Notes: generated from the sequence alone by a model not told the origin. Shown: positions 43,578 through 56,505, counted from the first letter of the stretch. The stretch: 64,000 nucleotides of DNA from Chrysoperla carnea (GCF_905475395.1 NC_058341.1:59279501-59343500); one strand, 5' to 3'. A program made the numbers and translations.

Positions 43578-45870
43578 ATGTTTTCTACAAAAGAAATTGA
43601 AATGTTTCAAATGATAGTAATGGCAAATATTAATAATACAAGTGTAGCTGCATCCAAAACAAATAACAATAACAATAATTCAATACAATATGTTGATTTA
43701 AAAAAATCAGCGGCATCTGAAAAAGATGATTTAGTTGCAAAATGGACAGTACGATTATGCGATCAAGATTACATCATTGAATTTGAGCATGGGACTACAT
43801 CTGGTAAACGTGTAATCACAATTAATGGAATTGTAAGTTTTATTAACTTAGTGCAAACTTATTTTACTGGTTCTAACGCCATCTAATTAACTTAAGTTAT
43901 TTATAGGTCGGGTGATTTCAGGAATATTTCCATTGCCGCATCTACATAAATTTTTTTTAAGCCAAAAGCTTTTTTAATACAGGAAATAGAGAAGCTCGGT
44001 ACTTTTATCCATAATGCACTAAATTACAGGTGCTATTTAAATAGGTTTAGTATCACGTACTGAACGTAAGTGGACAAAATCCTTACAAATTTGAAGGGTA
44101 GAAGTGTCGCACCATTTTGTGCCGAATATACGACTATTATGATTTAATTATTGACTTTTTGGCCGATATCTCTTTTAATAATTGAATATTTTAACTTTTT
44201 ATTCTACAAATTTCCAACAACTTTTACTATAAACTTTTTTTTCTAAAATTAATATTTTTGTAGTTTATTATACGCGTTCGCAACTAGCTTCTCTATTACC
44301 TGTATTATAAAACAAAAAACTAAGTCTAATGATGTCATTGGGAATTACGTCTTCTCAAATTATATTCACTAAATTTGACCATGGAATAGACTCCTCGTCA
44401 GAAGATTTCACCCCCCCATAGGGTGGGACAGAAATATCCTACTTCCGGATACCACATTAATTCTCTTTACTTTACATTTGAAAAAACTATTGTATTTTAT
44501 ATTTTGAACAATTCTCGCCATTTTTGTATTCTTGGCATTTTTTATCTAGCCTCACCGAGATATAAGCATTTGAAAAAATAAAATCGAATTTTCGCCGAAA
44601 ACGCGTTATTGAGGAAAATAAAGATTATTTTGTGGTTCCGGTCAAAAGTTTAATTTGAAAGCAATTAGATATTATATTTTGAACGACTTTAAATATTTTT
44701 TGACTCGTGGCAATTTTCACGAAACCTCACTATTTTCGAAATATAAGCATTTAAAAAAATAAACTACCTACAAATTTGTGTCGAAAATTCGTTATTGACG
44801 TAAAATAAAGATTGTTTTGTGATACTGGCCAAAAATTTGGTTTGAAAACCATATGGCATTATTTTTGGACAGTTATAAAGAATTTTTGACTCTTGGCATT
44901 TTTTATCTCATCGTTTTCAATATATAAGCGTTTATCGTTGACCGTTCGATTGTTATACGCAAAACAAATCAATTTAAACAAATAAATTTTAAACAAATTA
45001 ACTAATTTTTTTTATAAAGGATTTGGGACTTTCTGTAACATTTATTGAACTTTCCACCTCGAAAGTTCGAATAAATATTAATAAAATATTGCAACTGCAT
45101 AAGATCTTGCCCATTTTTGATAAAATGGAAGATAAAAAAATAAGGAAAATTTTAAGCATAAGTTGACCTCAATCCTACCAGCAGAACCGGAGATGCCAAC
45201 AAATTTGCGTCTGCTCGTCTTAAATGTTAATTAATTAATTTTGTTTAAATCTTGTATAGACATAAAGTTAATATATTAATTTAACTTGTATTAATTTTTC
45301 TACAAAATTAAAGTTTTAATAGTTTTTCTCGTTTATAATCATTTAGTTACTTGAACGTATTAAAAAATATTTTTGTTGATTTTATTTGCAGTATTAATCT
45401 CCTATAAAATTATAAATTTGTTGTTCTTGCAGGAGTTTATGCGCCGTGAATGGATGTTTCGATTAGTTGGCGATGAAGTATTTCCATTAAACTCTAAGCA
45501 CACATGCACAATTCGGATAAATCCAAAACCAGCATTTAATTACAGTTATCTACTGTACATCGATGGTTTAGAAATTGAAGAATTTTTAAAAAAACAAGAT
45601 AATATCATTATTGTTTGGAATCTTAAACCGTATGAGGAGAGTGAAGACAATTTTCGTATAAGTTTAGATAAACCATCATTAGATGTTTGGGTGAACGGTG
45701 ATAAAATTGAAACAGAAGGAGAATTTATTGATGAAGGGACAAAAACAAATTTTCAAATTAATAATACCGACGCATTTATTTTAGGTTTACCTAGTGGCAA
45801 TAAAAAAGAACATATTAACTATGAATTATATTACAATGGAGTGAAAATTGATAAAGTAAAATTATTGTAA
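43578..45870 (+). CDS. Faim: Fas apoptotic inhibitory molecule (FAIM), two exons
   Basis: Exon 1 (43578-43832) ends at GTAAGT and exon 2 (45433-45870) follows TTCTTGCAG, in phase, giving 230 aa. The family core is clear: DLVAKWTV, FEHGTTSGKRV, RREWMFRLVG, then DNFRISLDK, LDVWVNG and ETEGEFIDEGT. These form the two tandem beta-sandwich domains of FAIM, a cytosolic protein that protects cells against apoptosis and stress-induced protein aggregation. Vertebrate FAIM has about 180 residues; the extra length here is an Asn-rich N-terminal extension. Four in-frame ATGs (43578, 43602, 43611, 43620) could start it, and the last (MANINNTSV, 216 aa) is equally plausible. The 1.6-kb intron holds a TIR element and old repeat units. 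Confidence 0.92.
43976..44307. mobile_element. TIR element in the FAIM intron
   Basis: ATACAGGAAATAGAGAAGCT on the left is inverted as AGCTTCTCTATTACCTGTAT on the right, about 330 bp apart. Non-coding. Its termini (ACAGG...CCTGT) resemble those of the element at 50935-51149. Confidence 0.6.
44390..44940. repeat. Tandem ~190-bp repeat units in the FAIM intron
   Basis: Two to three diverged units share TATATTTTGAACGA-T, TTTTTGACTC-TGGCA, ATATAAGCATTT-AAAAAAT and CGTTATTGA-G-AAAATAAAGATT-TTTTGTG. Related single units are near 6370-6545 and 55080-55210. Non-coding. Confidence 0.5.
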
Positions 45871-46290
45871 GAATAATTATATTATTGGCGCACAAATTTA
45901 AATTTTTTTTAAAGTGTGAAGTTGGTTAAAAAAATTATTTGTTTGTATATTTTGACAATTTTTAATTAATAAATGTGATAAATGAATATAAAATGTTATT
46001 ATTATTGTAATTTGATTTAAAAATAATTAAAAAATGAAACTTAATATATCGATTATATTTGTTTTTATTCATTTTATATAAACAATTGACACTATTGACA
46101 GTAGCTGTCAAAAATTGTATGTTGATAAGAAAAGTTACGCGTCATAGCGCGTCACCTACTTGAGTTTATTAGTTGTATTGTTGATGTGTACAAATTTATT
46201 AATTGTACTTAAAAATATCACTAAAATTTCTTATCAATCTCGTTAAACGGCCAGTATAAGCATCCTATTTTTATTGTAAATTTTATAAAA

Positions 46291-49200
46291 ATGGTAGATC
46301 TAAGCGGAGGGCAAGATGGACCCATTGAACATGGTTTTTCAAATTCTGTATTTATTATACCTGGAATAATTATTACAGGATTAGCAGGTAAATTCATAAT
46401 TTTATTCATTATTAATAATATTTGTTATGGTAAATATTTTCATATTATATTTATTTCAAATATTATTTAGTTAGAAACAGAAACATCTGTTATGAATCCG
46501 GTTCATATGCACTTGTTGTTATTTTTTTTATGTAGTTAGCAAAATTGTGTTTCTTGGAATTCAAGAGGATGTATTAATGAAATTCAATACCAGAATTATT
46601 ATTATTTATATGATTTTAAATTATTATTACTTTAATAATGAGCATTTGTGGTATAAGTTGAATAAACTTGTAACTGTAAATATCTTTGTATTAACAATTA
46701 ATTTAGATTCAAATTTTGGGGCCCAAATTTTTATTTCAGGCATAATTTGAGGTAATTTTTGTGAAGCTGTAGCTTAATACATAATCCGCTTGAGTTGCAC
46801 ATTATTTTTTTTATCAATATTAGTTCGCTCTTTCACTATTTTCCGTGTGGCGAGACAAATCGCTAAATGTTAGTTGCGTGCGCAAAAATTTGTCAAAATT
46901 ACGATTTTCATGTACCAAGTAAATTAAGCGCAAGTTATGGGCAATAATCTATTTGTGACCCGGTAGAGAGAATACTTATCCCGCACGAGTAAAAAAAGTT
47001 TAACATATTTTTTTTCTTTGAGTAGATTTTTCAATAAAGTATTATTAGTACACTTGGCGTGTCTGTTTCAGAAAAAAATTTCTGGCCAAAAAATAAATAA
47101 ATAAACTCTAATGAAACATATAATTTTCAAAAATTATTAGAGATAATTAAATAAAATGGTACCACTTGCCAACAAAACTAAATATTCTTATTTATTCAAA
47201 CGAACAAATACTTAAAGCACTAAAAAAAGATGATCCTTTTCGCTCGTATAATCAAATGTGGGTATGTGCTCGAAAATCATTGAAACCGTGAATTAAAGCA
47301 AGTTTCAGTATTCTCTCAAAGAGGATGTTAGGTACATAATAAGTATGGTGGCTACTACTAGAAATTTCAGAGAATTCTGTGAGAAAAGTCAGGGAATTGT
47401 AATATTTTCGTAACATATTTCTAATAGTATTTTTATAATTTTATTTTTCTATTCGAATTATTTAAAAAAATGGCGCATTTAACATTTGATCTCAATGCGT
47501 GAGTGCGTTTAAAAGTTATTATAAATCGTGCTGAAAAGTTATGAAAATAGAAAAAAAACGTCCTTGGAACTTTGGAACGCCCTTTAAACAAAAAACATTT
47601 TTACACCTTTTAAACATTTTTTCCAATAATTAATAAAATCATAAAAAAAGAAGCTATTGATTCAATTCCAGCCATATATTTAATACTCTTATATTGCTAG
47701 TAGAGGTCTGAAGCCATGCGAAGCCCCTACGATGCAGACATATATCCATTTATTCTTCTCGCGAAACGGCGATTCTTATACGCATGCCCGAGAATGTCAG
47801 TTTGTATATGGCAGCTTATACATGCATAGAATATTATACATAGAGAACGCCATGTCCCAAAATTTGCGATTTGATGAATGAGAGAGAAAACTGCCAGATA
47901 GTTCCTATGTGAGGCTATGTATCCTTGTCTAATCTATATGTCATTGTCTAAACATTGTTTACATTACACAGAATCAGACACAAAATCTCTATGCATCATA
48001 TGATGACTATGACAAGGACACATAAGAACAAAGTGGCAGTTTTCTCTCATTCATCATATCGCATCCACTTACAGGCTAGCATATCCCACGCGTTATTTAT
48101 GTATAATATTCTATGCATATAGACTATTATACATAGTCTATAAGTGTGGCACATGCGCCCAACGTGTCGATTTTTGCGACAGAGATAGTCATTTTCTATC
48201 TCACTTACGATATGATATCTCCACTTACGGACACTAGCAATAGAGAAGTATTAAATGTATGATTCCATTACGGTTTATTTTATACGGACATTGTTAATGA
48301 CATTACATTAAAAACGGTAATTTTTTTAATGTGAACACCCAAAAAAAAAATTGAAAACATGATTCTGCACAATTACCAATATTGTGTCGAAATCACTACA
48401 AATATTTATGCAACCATATTAATATTATAGGACGGCAGCTGACCGCGAAAATTATGTTAGCCACAATTGAAAAGTTTTGTAAAATTGTATTTGTCAACTA
48501 TGCTTACGTTTACGGAAAAATGTTTCGAACAAAAAATGTTATCTTTTAAATCAATAACAACTTTCTAATTTAAACTGTTTTATTTATCTATTACCAGTTA
48601 TGGAAAAGAGTGAGCTTTTCATTGAACCTGAAAATCTAAATCTAGTTTAATGCCTGCGTAAGATGTGCGCTTATAGACCCAAACTTATTTTTCGAGTTTC
48701 AAGCATATGTCAACTTAAAAAAGACACCCTGTATAGAGGCTTTAATCGTCAGAACCTATTAAAATCTATTAGCTTAAATCTTCCCAATAATGGGTCCCCA
48801 CTGTTTAAGTGGCTAAGTAAACTACTGGATTTGTTGGATTTGGCATGTAATTTGTCGGAAATTATTAAACAATTCAGCAAAAGTGAACCATGCATGTATT
48901 CAAAAACAAAAATACTTAAGCACGAGTTGGTAGCCAAGCTCATCGGCGCTGTATTTTTGTCAGACAAATTAATTTATTGCTTAATAATTATTAATGTTAT
49001 CAAGTGGTCATAGTGTCCGACAAATTTCCTGCTTCGTTTTTTCAGACCGATAGCTTAAATATGACGTTATCATGCTCATTTGTCGTAGAAAGAAGTTTGG
49101 TAGATTCGCCAAAAGGAATCCACTAATGAAGTTTCAAATATGTATTAATCATTTAACAAAGCACGCTTTCTGTCCCACCGTCTATAGTTGGTGGGAAAGG

Positions 49201-52200
49201 TTGGTAAATGCATTTTACAAGACTTTTACAATAAGGCAAGACAATTCAATTTTCACGATTACCTGCCTTACTATTATAATTTTTCGAAATATAAAATTAA
49301 TTAACTAAATCGACTGATAATAAATAACGATTTCAACAATTAATATCTTTTAAATATGTTATCTCAAATTTTATACTTACTTTTAATTTTAAACTGATAG
49401 AAAATTTTATTTTTTGAAAATTATCGATAGATTGTTTGGCTCGCTTATCATCAACAAAAGTTTAAAAGTGCAAACGTAAAAAAAATAGATTATTTTGAAT
49501 AAAAAAATTAAAACATATAAACATAAACTCAACGTGGACTCCACGTTGTCGAATTCAATATGTAATAGTCAGCAAAATACGATTATAAATGAGTTTAGTT
49601 GAATCCGATTACTTGAAGTGTTTGGGTGTTGTTTTTTTATATCTGAAACAATATGGAAACAGTGAAGGACAATTTTGTTGTAAACGATGAAGCATTAAAT
49701 AATGTTGCTTCTGGTGGTGTTGAAGATGCCATCGAAGATGTTAATTACGATAACATTAAAATACCAAGTTTGGATAAAATATTAGAAATGGTACAAGGCA
49801 TGGATGGTATATCTGATGAGGAAAAGAGTTCTTTGATTAATGAAATGCTTTCACAATCTGGTGGAGCTGGAATCGGGGGTATCCCGGCTCCTGCTGGACC
49901 TATTCCTGTACCGCAATCGATTGGATATCAATTTATTTTGTTATTTATACTGTTATTTGTTGTCGCTTGTATATTTGGTAAGGGAGTTATGAATTTTACG
50001 AAAATATTTTTAAAAGATTTATTGGAGACACAAACTAAATTCATTTTCGCGAATATTTTAATTATTATGGTTTAAAATTGTGCAATAAATTCTATGAAGC
50101 TATCAAAAGTCCACAGTATATTTTCATTATATGATAAAGATGCGCAAATTTTTAATTTAAGGTTGCATGAGCATGGCAACAATAATTGATTTAAAGGCTC
50201 AAAATTTTTTTATAGGTAAACTTTTACTCAAAGAATATGTGGTTAATATTTCAGCTTAGGTATCCATGCAAATTTTTAAGAAAAATATCATTGAAAACCG
50301 ATATAAAATACATTGTTCTTATAGAGAAATCTGAAAAAACGATATATTTTGAAAGTTTTTGATAATTTTCACTTGGAATGAATGAAAACAAATTTAAAAA
50401 AAATTTTAATAGAAAGTAAACATATAAGCAATGACATAGAAAAGAAAAAAACCAAGTGTCTCCATCCATATAAGGAATGTACAAGCAGGGTAGATTTAAG
50501 GTTGAAATTATTTTTATCTTATTTTCAACTTTGATGATGAATTTTAGTATATCTTTATGGATGTAGACGAAAAATAAGAACAAAATTTTTCGATTCCTGC
50601 CTTGGTTTACCAAATATCGAAAACTGAATAATTAAACAAAATTTTCAATTTTCGATATTTTGAAAAATACGCCAGATATCGAAAAATAGGCCAGGTATTC
50701 TCACTCTTCGTCTTATATCGTCAAGTTATAACATAATTCACAATCAAAATTGAAAATATAAATTTTTTAAGTTTGTGCCTCCACTACCGTTCTCATACAT
50801 TCTTAATTATTAGTTTATTGTTTTAATAAGATTGATAAGAATTGTCATTACACGTGAAAACAATCAAAAAAGTATTTTTGTACATTAAAATATAATTATT
50901 TATGAACAAATACAAGCAATATCATAATATATAGTACAGGAAAAATAGCATATTTTGGCGGCAAAATATGTACCACAATGAAACTCTTTGTTAATTAACT
51001 TTATCTTGACACTAAAAACGAAGATCTGACGAGTCCTATCAAAATTTAGGCGACCTATCCCCTCCCAGGGGGAAGTTCCAAAGTTTCATTGTTGTACATA
51101 TTTTGTCACCAAACTGTCATATTTAGTCTTCGTTACCTGTACTAATAAATGATTAAATTGCTTGTGAAAACGCTTAGTATTAAAGATATTTGAATTTAAA
51201 AACTCCAAAAAAATTTATTTAAAACTTTTTTTCGATCAAAGAAGGTAAAATATATGCCGATATTCGTTTCAAAGCATATATAGGTACATTTTTATTGAGA
51301 AATAAATTATCATTATATTATTATACAGGGTGTCATGTAAGTAAAAAAAGATAGCCATTCTTAGAGAGCCACATATTCATATATGGCACACACACATAGT
51401 TGATATTCCTTATTAATACACACATCACTATATATTATAAATGTGAAAGTAAGGATGTTTGTTTGTTTGTTTGTCTCGCAAAACTACCGAACGGATTTGA
51501 ATGAAACTGTACAACAATATAGCTCATACATCAGAATAATTCATGAGATATAATTTATAAAGATATGCTAAAGAAATTAAATTTAATCTGACATTTTATT
51601 CCTCCGTCTATGATCATCACTTTGAACCGTAAATTAAAGATTTCTATTAATATTTAAAATGGTAAATGTCAAACAATCCATGACCATCTTTCTGACTGTG
51701 CATATATTTTAGCTGTGTAAAACAATATCTGCGATTGTTATGGAACGAGGATGAGTGAGATCAAGAGAGGTGGAGGCTATTAAGCGGTGATTTTTACTTT
51801 TAACCTCATTGAAGCGGGCGGGTATCACGCTAGTACTATATAACTTGTGCCCTCACGGGTAAACAGTGATGTTTACGAGAACATGTTACGAACAAAAGTT
51901 GTATATTTTTTTTTATATAAGGAACGCTTTTTACATTAAAAATTTTATTCTATCTCTGACGGTTGACAAGACCCAATGACCAATGTTGCTCATTTACGAA
52001 CTCGATCTCACTTTTTACTAAGCATACTATAAAAATTTCAGCCTGATAATTTTTATCGTTTCTGAGTCATCGTGTAGACAGCGGACACACGTGCAATCAA
52101 ACGGACAACCGAAAATGAATTTTATGAACATATTTAAGCAATTTTTAATTTATGTAATTTTTAAGCGATAACAAGCTATAAGTATAATAAGTTTAGTCCT

Positions 52201-52840
52201 AAACTTATTATACCTTGATATATTTCATATATATTTGGTATAAAAAATTGTGAGCATCAGAGCTCCATCACTAAAATAATATTTTTGTCTTATTATTTCT
52301 TATTAAAAGATGTTTTTTTATTGTAATGAGATTATGTCTTTTCAAGGTTTTAAAAACATGCTATATCTATTATCCGCTATATCTATTATATTCCGCTACA
52401 TTATGTAATGGAAGAGGGACCCGAAAAGTTAACACTTCCAAAAAACAACTAGTTGCTTAATTTTGGGGTGGCTGTACTGAGGATGAGAGTCAGAGAAAAG
52501 CTGATTTTCTCCATCAGCTTCCCCCAAAATTTACAAAACAGCCCCTCTTTTATTTATAAAATCGATAATCCGCCTAATAAATAACCTCACCTACCGATCG
52601 ATAAAAGTAAAAATTATGTTCTTATCTTCTATTTATTTATGTCCAATTCTTATAAAAAATTTACAAAACAATTTCATTGAAAAGAATAAAGAAAAATCGA
52701 TGAAATTTACATATTTGACTAACATTTTGTTTTTTTTTGTTGCAGTTTTATTTGGTTACAAGTTATACAAATCCATCATTGAAAAAGAACGGAAACGAGA
52801 AGAGAAAAGAAAACAGAAACAAATGAAAAAGAAAAAATAA
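46291..52840 (+). CDS. Small single-pass membrane protein, two exons, 63 aa
   Basis: Exon 1 (46291-46387) begins ATGGTAGATCTAAGC after a favourable AAAA context and ends in GGTAAAT. Exon 2 (52746-52840) follows a T-rich tract and TTGCAG, with matching phase. The product starts MVDLSGGQDGPIEHGFSNS. It has one hydrophobic helix (about residues 20-42, FIIPGIIITGLAVLFGYKLY) built across the splice junction, then a very basic tail (EKERKREEKRKQKQMKKKK). The layout suggests a short N-terminus, one membrane span and a charged coiled tail, as in many small organelle membrane proteins. I cannot name the family. The 6.4-kb intron carries several mobile elements and a second possible first exon. Confidence 0.65.
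47836..48125. mobile_element. MITE, family also at 23738-23990
   Basis: Contains GATGAATGAGAGAGAAAACTGCCAG and the inverted GTGGCAGTTTTCTCTCATTCATC, plus CTCTATGCATCATATGATG and TTATGTATAATATTCTATG, all shared with the copy at 23738-23990. It lies in the intron of the small membrane protein gene. Confidence 0.65.
48126..49652. other. Intronic/intergenic, no separate gene supported
   Basis: A 116-codon plus-strand frame at 48663-49013 has no recognisable domain, and part of it (CCCAATAATGGG near 48785) is dispersed repeat, so it is not called. The 5' flank of the exon at 49653 (TGTTTTTTTATATCTGAAACAAT) could hold an alternative promoter. Confidence 0.35.
49653..52840 (+). CDS. Alternative first exon / isoform joined to the 52746 exon (138 aa)
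   Basis: An open exon, 49653-49977, starts METVKDNFVVNDEALNN and is acidic, with a short helical part (LDKILEMVQGMDGISDEEK), a Gly/Pro-rich linker (GGIPAPAGPIPVPQ) and a hydrophobic run (FILLFILLFVVACIF). It ends exactly at a GGTAAGG donor in phase 1, the same phase as the donor at 46387. Joining it to 52746-52840 extends the hydrophobic segment and adds the same basic tail. It could therefore be a second promoter for one gene, or a nested gene that reads through the donor to a stop at 50075 (140 aa). The sequence alone does not settle which. The family is not recognised. Confidence 0.5.
50935..51149. mobile_element. TIR element (ACAGG termini)
   Basis: AGTACAGG...GGCGGCAAAATATGTACCACAATGAAAC on the left is inverted as GTTTCATTGTTGTACATATTTTGTCACC...CCTGTACT on the right, 215 bp in all. 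Non-coding. Confidence 0.6.
51430..51835 (+). mobile_element. Helitron-like non-autonomous element
   Basis: Begins near TATATTATAAATGTGAAAGT with a GTTT microsatellite, then CAAAACTACCGAACGGATTTGAATGAAACT, a pattern common in insect Helitron-type repeats. It ends GAAGCGGGCGGGTATCACGCTAGTA, where CTAG|T fits a Helitron 3' end. No helicase remains. The classification is by resemblance. Confidence 0.45.
51841..52245 (-). repeat. ATACCATG dispersed repeat family, inverted copy
   Basis: Runs from CCCTCACGGGTAAACAGTGATG through TGCTCATTTACGAACTCGAT to GTTTAGTCCTAAACTTATTA and TATTTGGTATAAA, the reversed family order. The distal end is missing. Confidence 0.6.
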
Positions 52841-55080
52841 AAATTGCAAACTTATTAGATACTAAATAATTATTATGTTAAGAAAAATAATTTTACATTC
52901 CATTTTTTTATTCTGAAAAAAAAAGTTATGGCACGTATTAATTTTATATAATTAATTATTCCATTTATCTGTTATTATTATTAATAAATATTTAAAAAAA
53001 TAAATTATTATATTTATAGATAATGTTTTACTTTTTATTTTGTTAAAATGCCAATTTAAAAAAGATTATTCTAGAATCTAGATAATTCATTAAGTAGTTA
53101 CTTATTTATATTTTTTAATAAAAACTTTAAAATTAAAATATTTTGGTACTCTATTATTTATTACACATCAGAGCTTTATTAAAAGATGTTTTAAACCTGA
53201 TGGAATGTGTTGTTTGGTGTATTTATCTCTCTTCACCCCCTGCCTAAACGGGGTTACTTTGAGCCAAGCAGCTTTAACTCGAAAATTATGCGTTAAATAA
53301 ATTTAAGAAATGGATATAAAAGTTGTAGCTGGCGTGATTCCGCACATTAGTTTATACACCTGTCGAAAATTTTGCACATAATTTCGGATTTGTGCCTTAT
53401 ATTTTGGGTTTTCAAATAAGTAAGAAGTTAAAATATTTTGTGATTTAAAAATTTTCAAAGAGGTGATAGAACATAGAGGCTTGAAAGCATAGGAAACGGA
53501 ATCGAGCCTTGTGTTGAACAAAGTACTTTTTCAACTTCTTCATTAGAAATAACGACTTCGTGTGTTACGCCACCAGTTAACCAGTTAGTCAGTCACTATT
53601 TTTGTGTAAAAGAATTTCTTGGATTGGAATCGATCAACATCAGTGAATAATAAAGTGAATAAACAAGCTGATGAAGTGATGAGTCTAGTCTGCTAAATCT
53701 TGAACAAAATTCAAAGATACACATTCCACTTTAAGCTCATTTAATATAATTTATAATGCATCAAATAAGTTAGAGCAACAACTACAAAACAATACTGAGA
53801 TATTTTCCAATCACACATCTAATAATGACATTGTAAATAATCATACTTAGGCAAATTCGAAAATCGATTGACATCACGAAGTTAATGGCCAATAAAACTT
53901 TGTTTCAAATTCAAGTTAAATTTCTAGACTTTTATTAATTAATTTATAATAAAAAAGGAATAGATAAAACTATCGGCGGCCAGTTATAAAGTAGCTTTTT
54001 AAGAAAAAAATAATATTGATTTATTATTATATTGATTTAACACTTAAAAGTTGTATTTTTGATTTAACGAAGTCTATGATTTGTACACATGTGACCATTG
54101 ACTTAAGTAACGAGAATTGCGCATCAATTATCGTCGTAAATCGTAATAGAAATTATTCTACTTTCCGATAATTACTAATTTTGAAGAAGCTGTATGCGTA
54201 ATTTTCAATAATTTTTTGTTTGGTGAATTTGTATATCAATTCTAACAAAAGGTAATCATTTAAAATATTTTAATATTGTTGTAGATCGGTAGCTACTAAC
54301 AGAAACTTTGGGGTGACCATTTTTTATTATTTAGAAATTCTTGATTAGTAATCGAGCTATTGTAACTTTGGAACAGAAAAGGTTTAATTCAATCTTTACG
54401 TTCCAATGATTGTCTTTTGCCTGACAGTTTGTAACAACCACAATATATACCTACAAAAAAATTGCAAGAAGTTTGCAATTCTTAATCATTTTTTTGTCTA
54501 TAAAAGCACACCATTTTTCAAACCTGAAAATAAAAAAAAATTCCTGCATTTTTACGTATAATGTTTTGTTTTTTCATAAAATTGGACTCCATTTACGACA
54601 ATTGTAAATTTTCTGCTTTTTTTTAAGTTTTCTACGTATTGCGTTGTTAACGAATTTCTATTAACATATGCGGTAGACATAAAAAATTACTGAATTGCTT
54701 GAAGGGCATCCGTGATTTCAATTTAGATTCCAAAAAAATTCCAAACTAAAATCGAACATTTTTTGATGGTCGGAAAGGGTCCAAAAAAATGGTAAAGTGG
54801 CCAAATCCGGTCTTTCGCGTCAGACATCGTCGGATTGAGTTAAAAATAAAAAAGCTTTTAATAAACTTAGACGCCGTAAAAACACGAAAAAAATGAGCTG
54901 CGAATGAACCCGATTGGTTCATCGATGTCCCCACAAATTGCAAAAAACAATCGATTTTGCTCGAAATTTCAAAAATTCATAACCCTTGTTATTTTAAAGA
55001 TTAAAAGTTGAGATTTAAATAGATTGTAGCTTTTGTGACCAGGAAGTACCACACACAATTTTAGCAAGAACGAATGTATA
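52841..55080. other. Intergenic, no gene seen
   Basis: AT-rich sequence with no convincing coding frame. Sequence near 53485-53500 (GCATAGGAAACGGAATCGAGC) resembles a fragment of the repeat at 23460-23485. Nothing else could be assigned. Confidence 0.45.
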
Positions 55081-55215
55081 CTTTTTGCAAGAAATGCGGA
55101 AATTTCGCCTAAAATTCGTTATTGACGAAAATAAAAATTATTTTGTGGTTTCGGTCAAAAATTTAATTTGAAAGCCATTATATATTATATTTTGGACAAT
55201 TCTATACAAGTATTT

Positions 55216-55460
55216 TTACCTAGTATAGCATATACGAGTATGACAGAGTACATGCGTTAAGCAATGCATCTAAGTAAGAGGTATTATAGATGTTTTATGA
55301 AATTGCAAAAGTGACTTGTATCGTGGCTTTGATGTCTTTTAAGCTCTACGACAGTTCTTCTGTTGTGTGCCTGCAGAGAGTGGGGATCAACACATGTATA
55401 TAACACCTCTCACTTAGATGCATTTCTTAACGCATGTATTCTGTCATACTCGTGATATTT
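55216..55460. mobile_element. TIR element with 55-bp arms
   Basis: ACGAGTATGACAGAGTACATGCGTTAAG-AATGCATCTAAGT on the left pairs with ACTTAGATGCATTTCTTAACGCATGTATTCTGTCATACTCGT on the right, separated by about 130 bp. Non-coding, with arms still well matched. Confidence 0.65.
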
Positions 55461-55516
55461 ATATGTCTAGATGTAAATCGAACTAGTGGTATATAGTATA
55501 TAAGTATTTTTTGACT

Positions 55517-55815
55517 TGACTAGAGCTGTAATAAATCGTATATACCGAATAGTGAGTAACAGATACACCATCTTGTATCGAGTACTGAAACGTTACTCAC
55601 GAATTTATCTCGTTACTCGCATTTTTCGTTACTCAAATTTTTTACACTCTGACTTTACAGTTGAACTATAACTGACATAAAATCTTACCAATTGAAATTT
55701 TATTAGGTAATATGTATCAAAAGTAACGAGTAACGTAACAATACGATTGTAACGGGTCCTGATTATTTTAGTAACTAATACATACGGGTACTCAATTTCT
55801 CGTTACATTTACAGC
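55517..55815. mobile_element. hAT-like MITE with GAGTAACG subterminal repeats
   Basis: The ends carry AGAGCTGTAAT and ATTTACAGC. Subterminal GAGTAACG/CGTTACTC motifs occur in alternating orientation at both sides (GTGAGTAACAG, ACGTTACTCACG, CGTTACTCGC, AACGAGTAACG, TCTCGTTAC). Possible 8-bp duplications TTTTGACT and TTTTGACA flank it with one mismatch. This fits non-autonomous hAT elements. Confidence 0.5.
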
Positions 55816-56439
55816 ATTACTTTTGACAATTTTCATCGAAAACGGTGATGTTTTCGATATGTATAAGCGTATAAAAAAATACAGTCGAATGAAAAGTCTG
55901 ATAAAAAAACAAAAAATAATGGGTTGTATCTAAGCATATGCTTAGATACAACGATAGAATATATTAGAATATTCTAAGCCTCTTTATGTATACAAATTTA
56001 AATATCAAAATTGATTTTAGATTATTATTAATAGTACGATAAATGAATCTAGAGTTTATTGATTCTTAAGAAAAAATTGTTTGCTGAATGTATTGACTTG
56101 CAGTTTTTTCATTTCGCATTGGCTTCATAAAATTATCCTAACAAATGTCTATATGGTGTAAAGCGGAACTTTTTAATTTTAGCCCCCTCGCCATTAGGAT
56201 GAAGGACAATTAAAACAATCCTTGGCATGAATCGAAGAGATCCAGGATTGAATTTTGGTATATGTGTATTTTTTTCAATTCTCTCTAATTAAGATTTAGT
56301 CGACAAGTTATTTGTTTTTATAGTTTACTCACTTGTAACAAAAACAAACAAAAATAATAAACAAATAAGTTGATGTTGATAAAACAATTATAAATAAAAA
56401 TTCGTTGAATTGAAAAAAGTGCACATTATGACTAGAGCT

Positions 56440-56505
56440 CAATTGTTTACGGCGCTTTGCATGAATTCAAGAGGTTCGGGCTCGAATCCTAGCGTATGGG
56501 TAGTT
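56440..56505 (+). repeat. tRNA-like relic
   Basis: TAGAGCTCAATTGTTTACGG resembles a box A/D-arm, and GGTTCGGGCTCGAATCC a box B/T-arm, about 30 bases apart. A weaker copy lies near 56205-56255. There is no paired acceptor stem, so it is probably a decayed SINE head and not a tRNA gene. Confidence 0.35.

Noticed and set aside
48663-49013. 116-codon plus-strand frame in the intron of the small membrane protein gene
   Set aside because: Part of it is dispersed repeat (CCCAATAATGGG) and no domain or conservation signal is visible.
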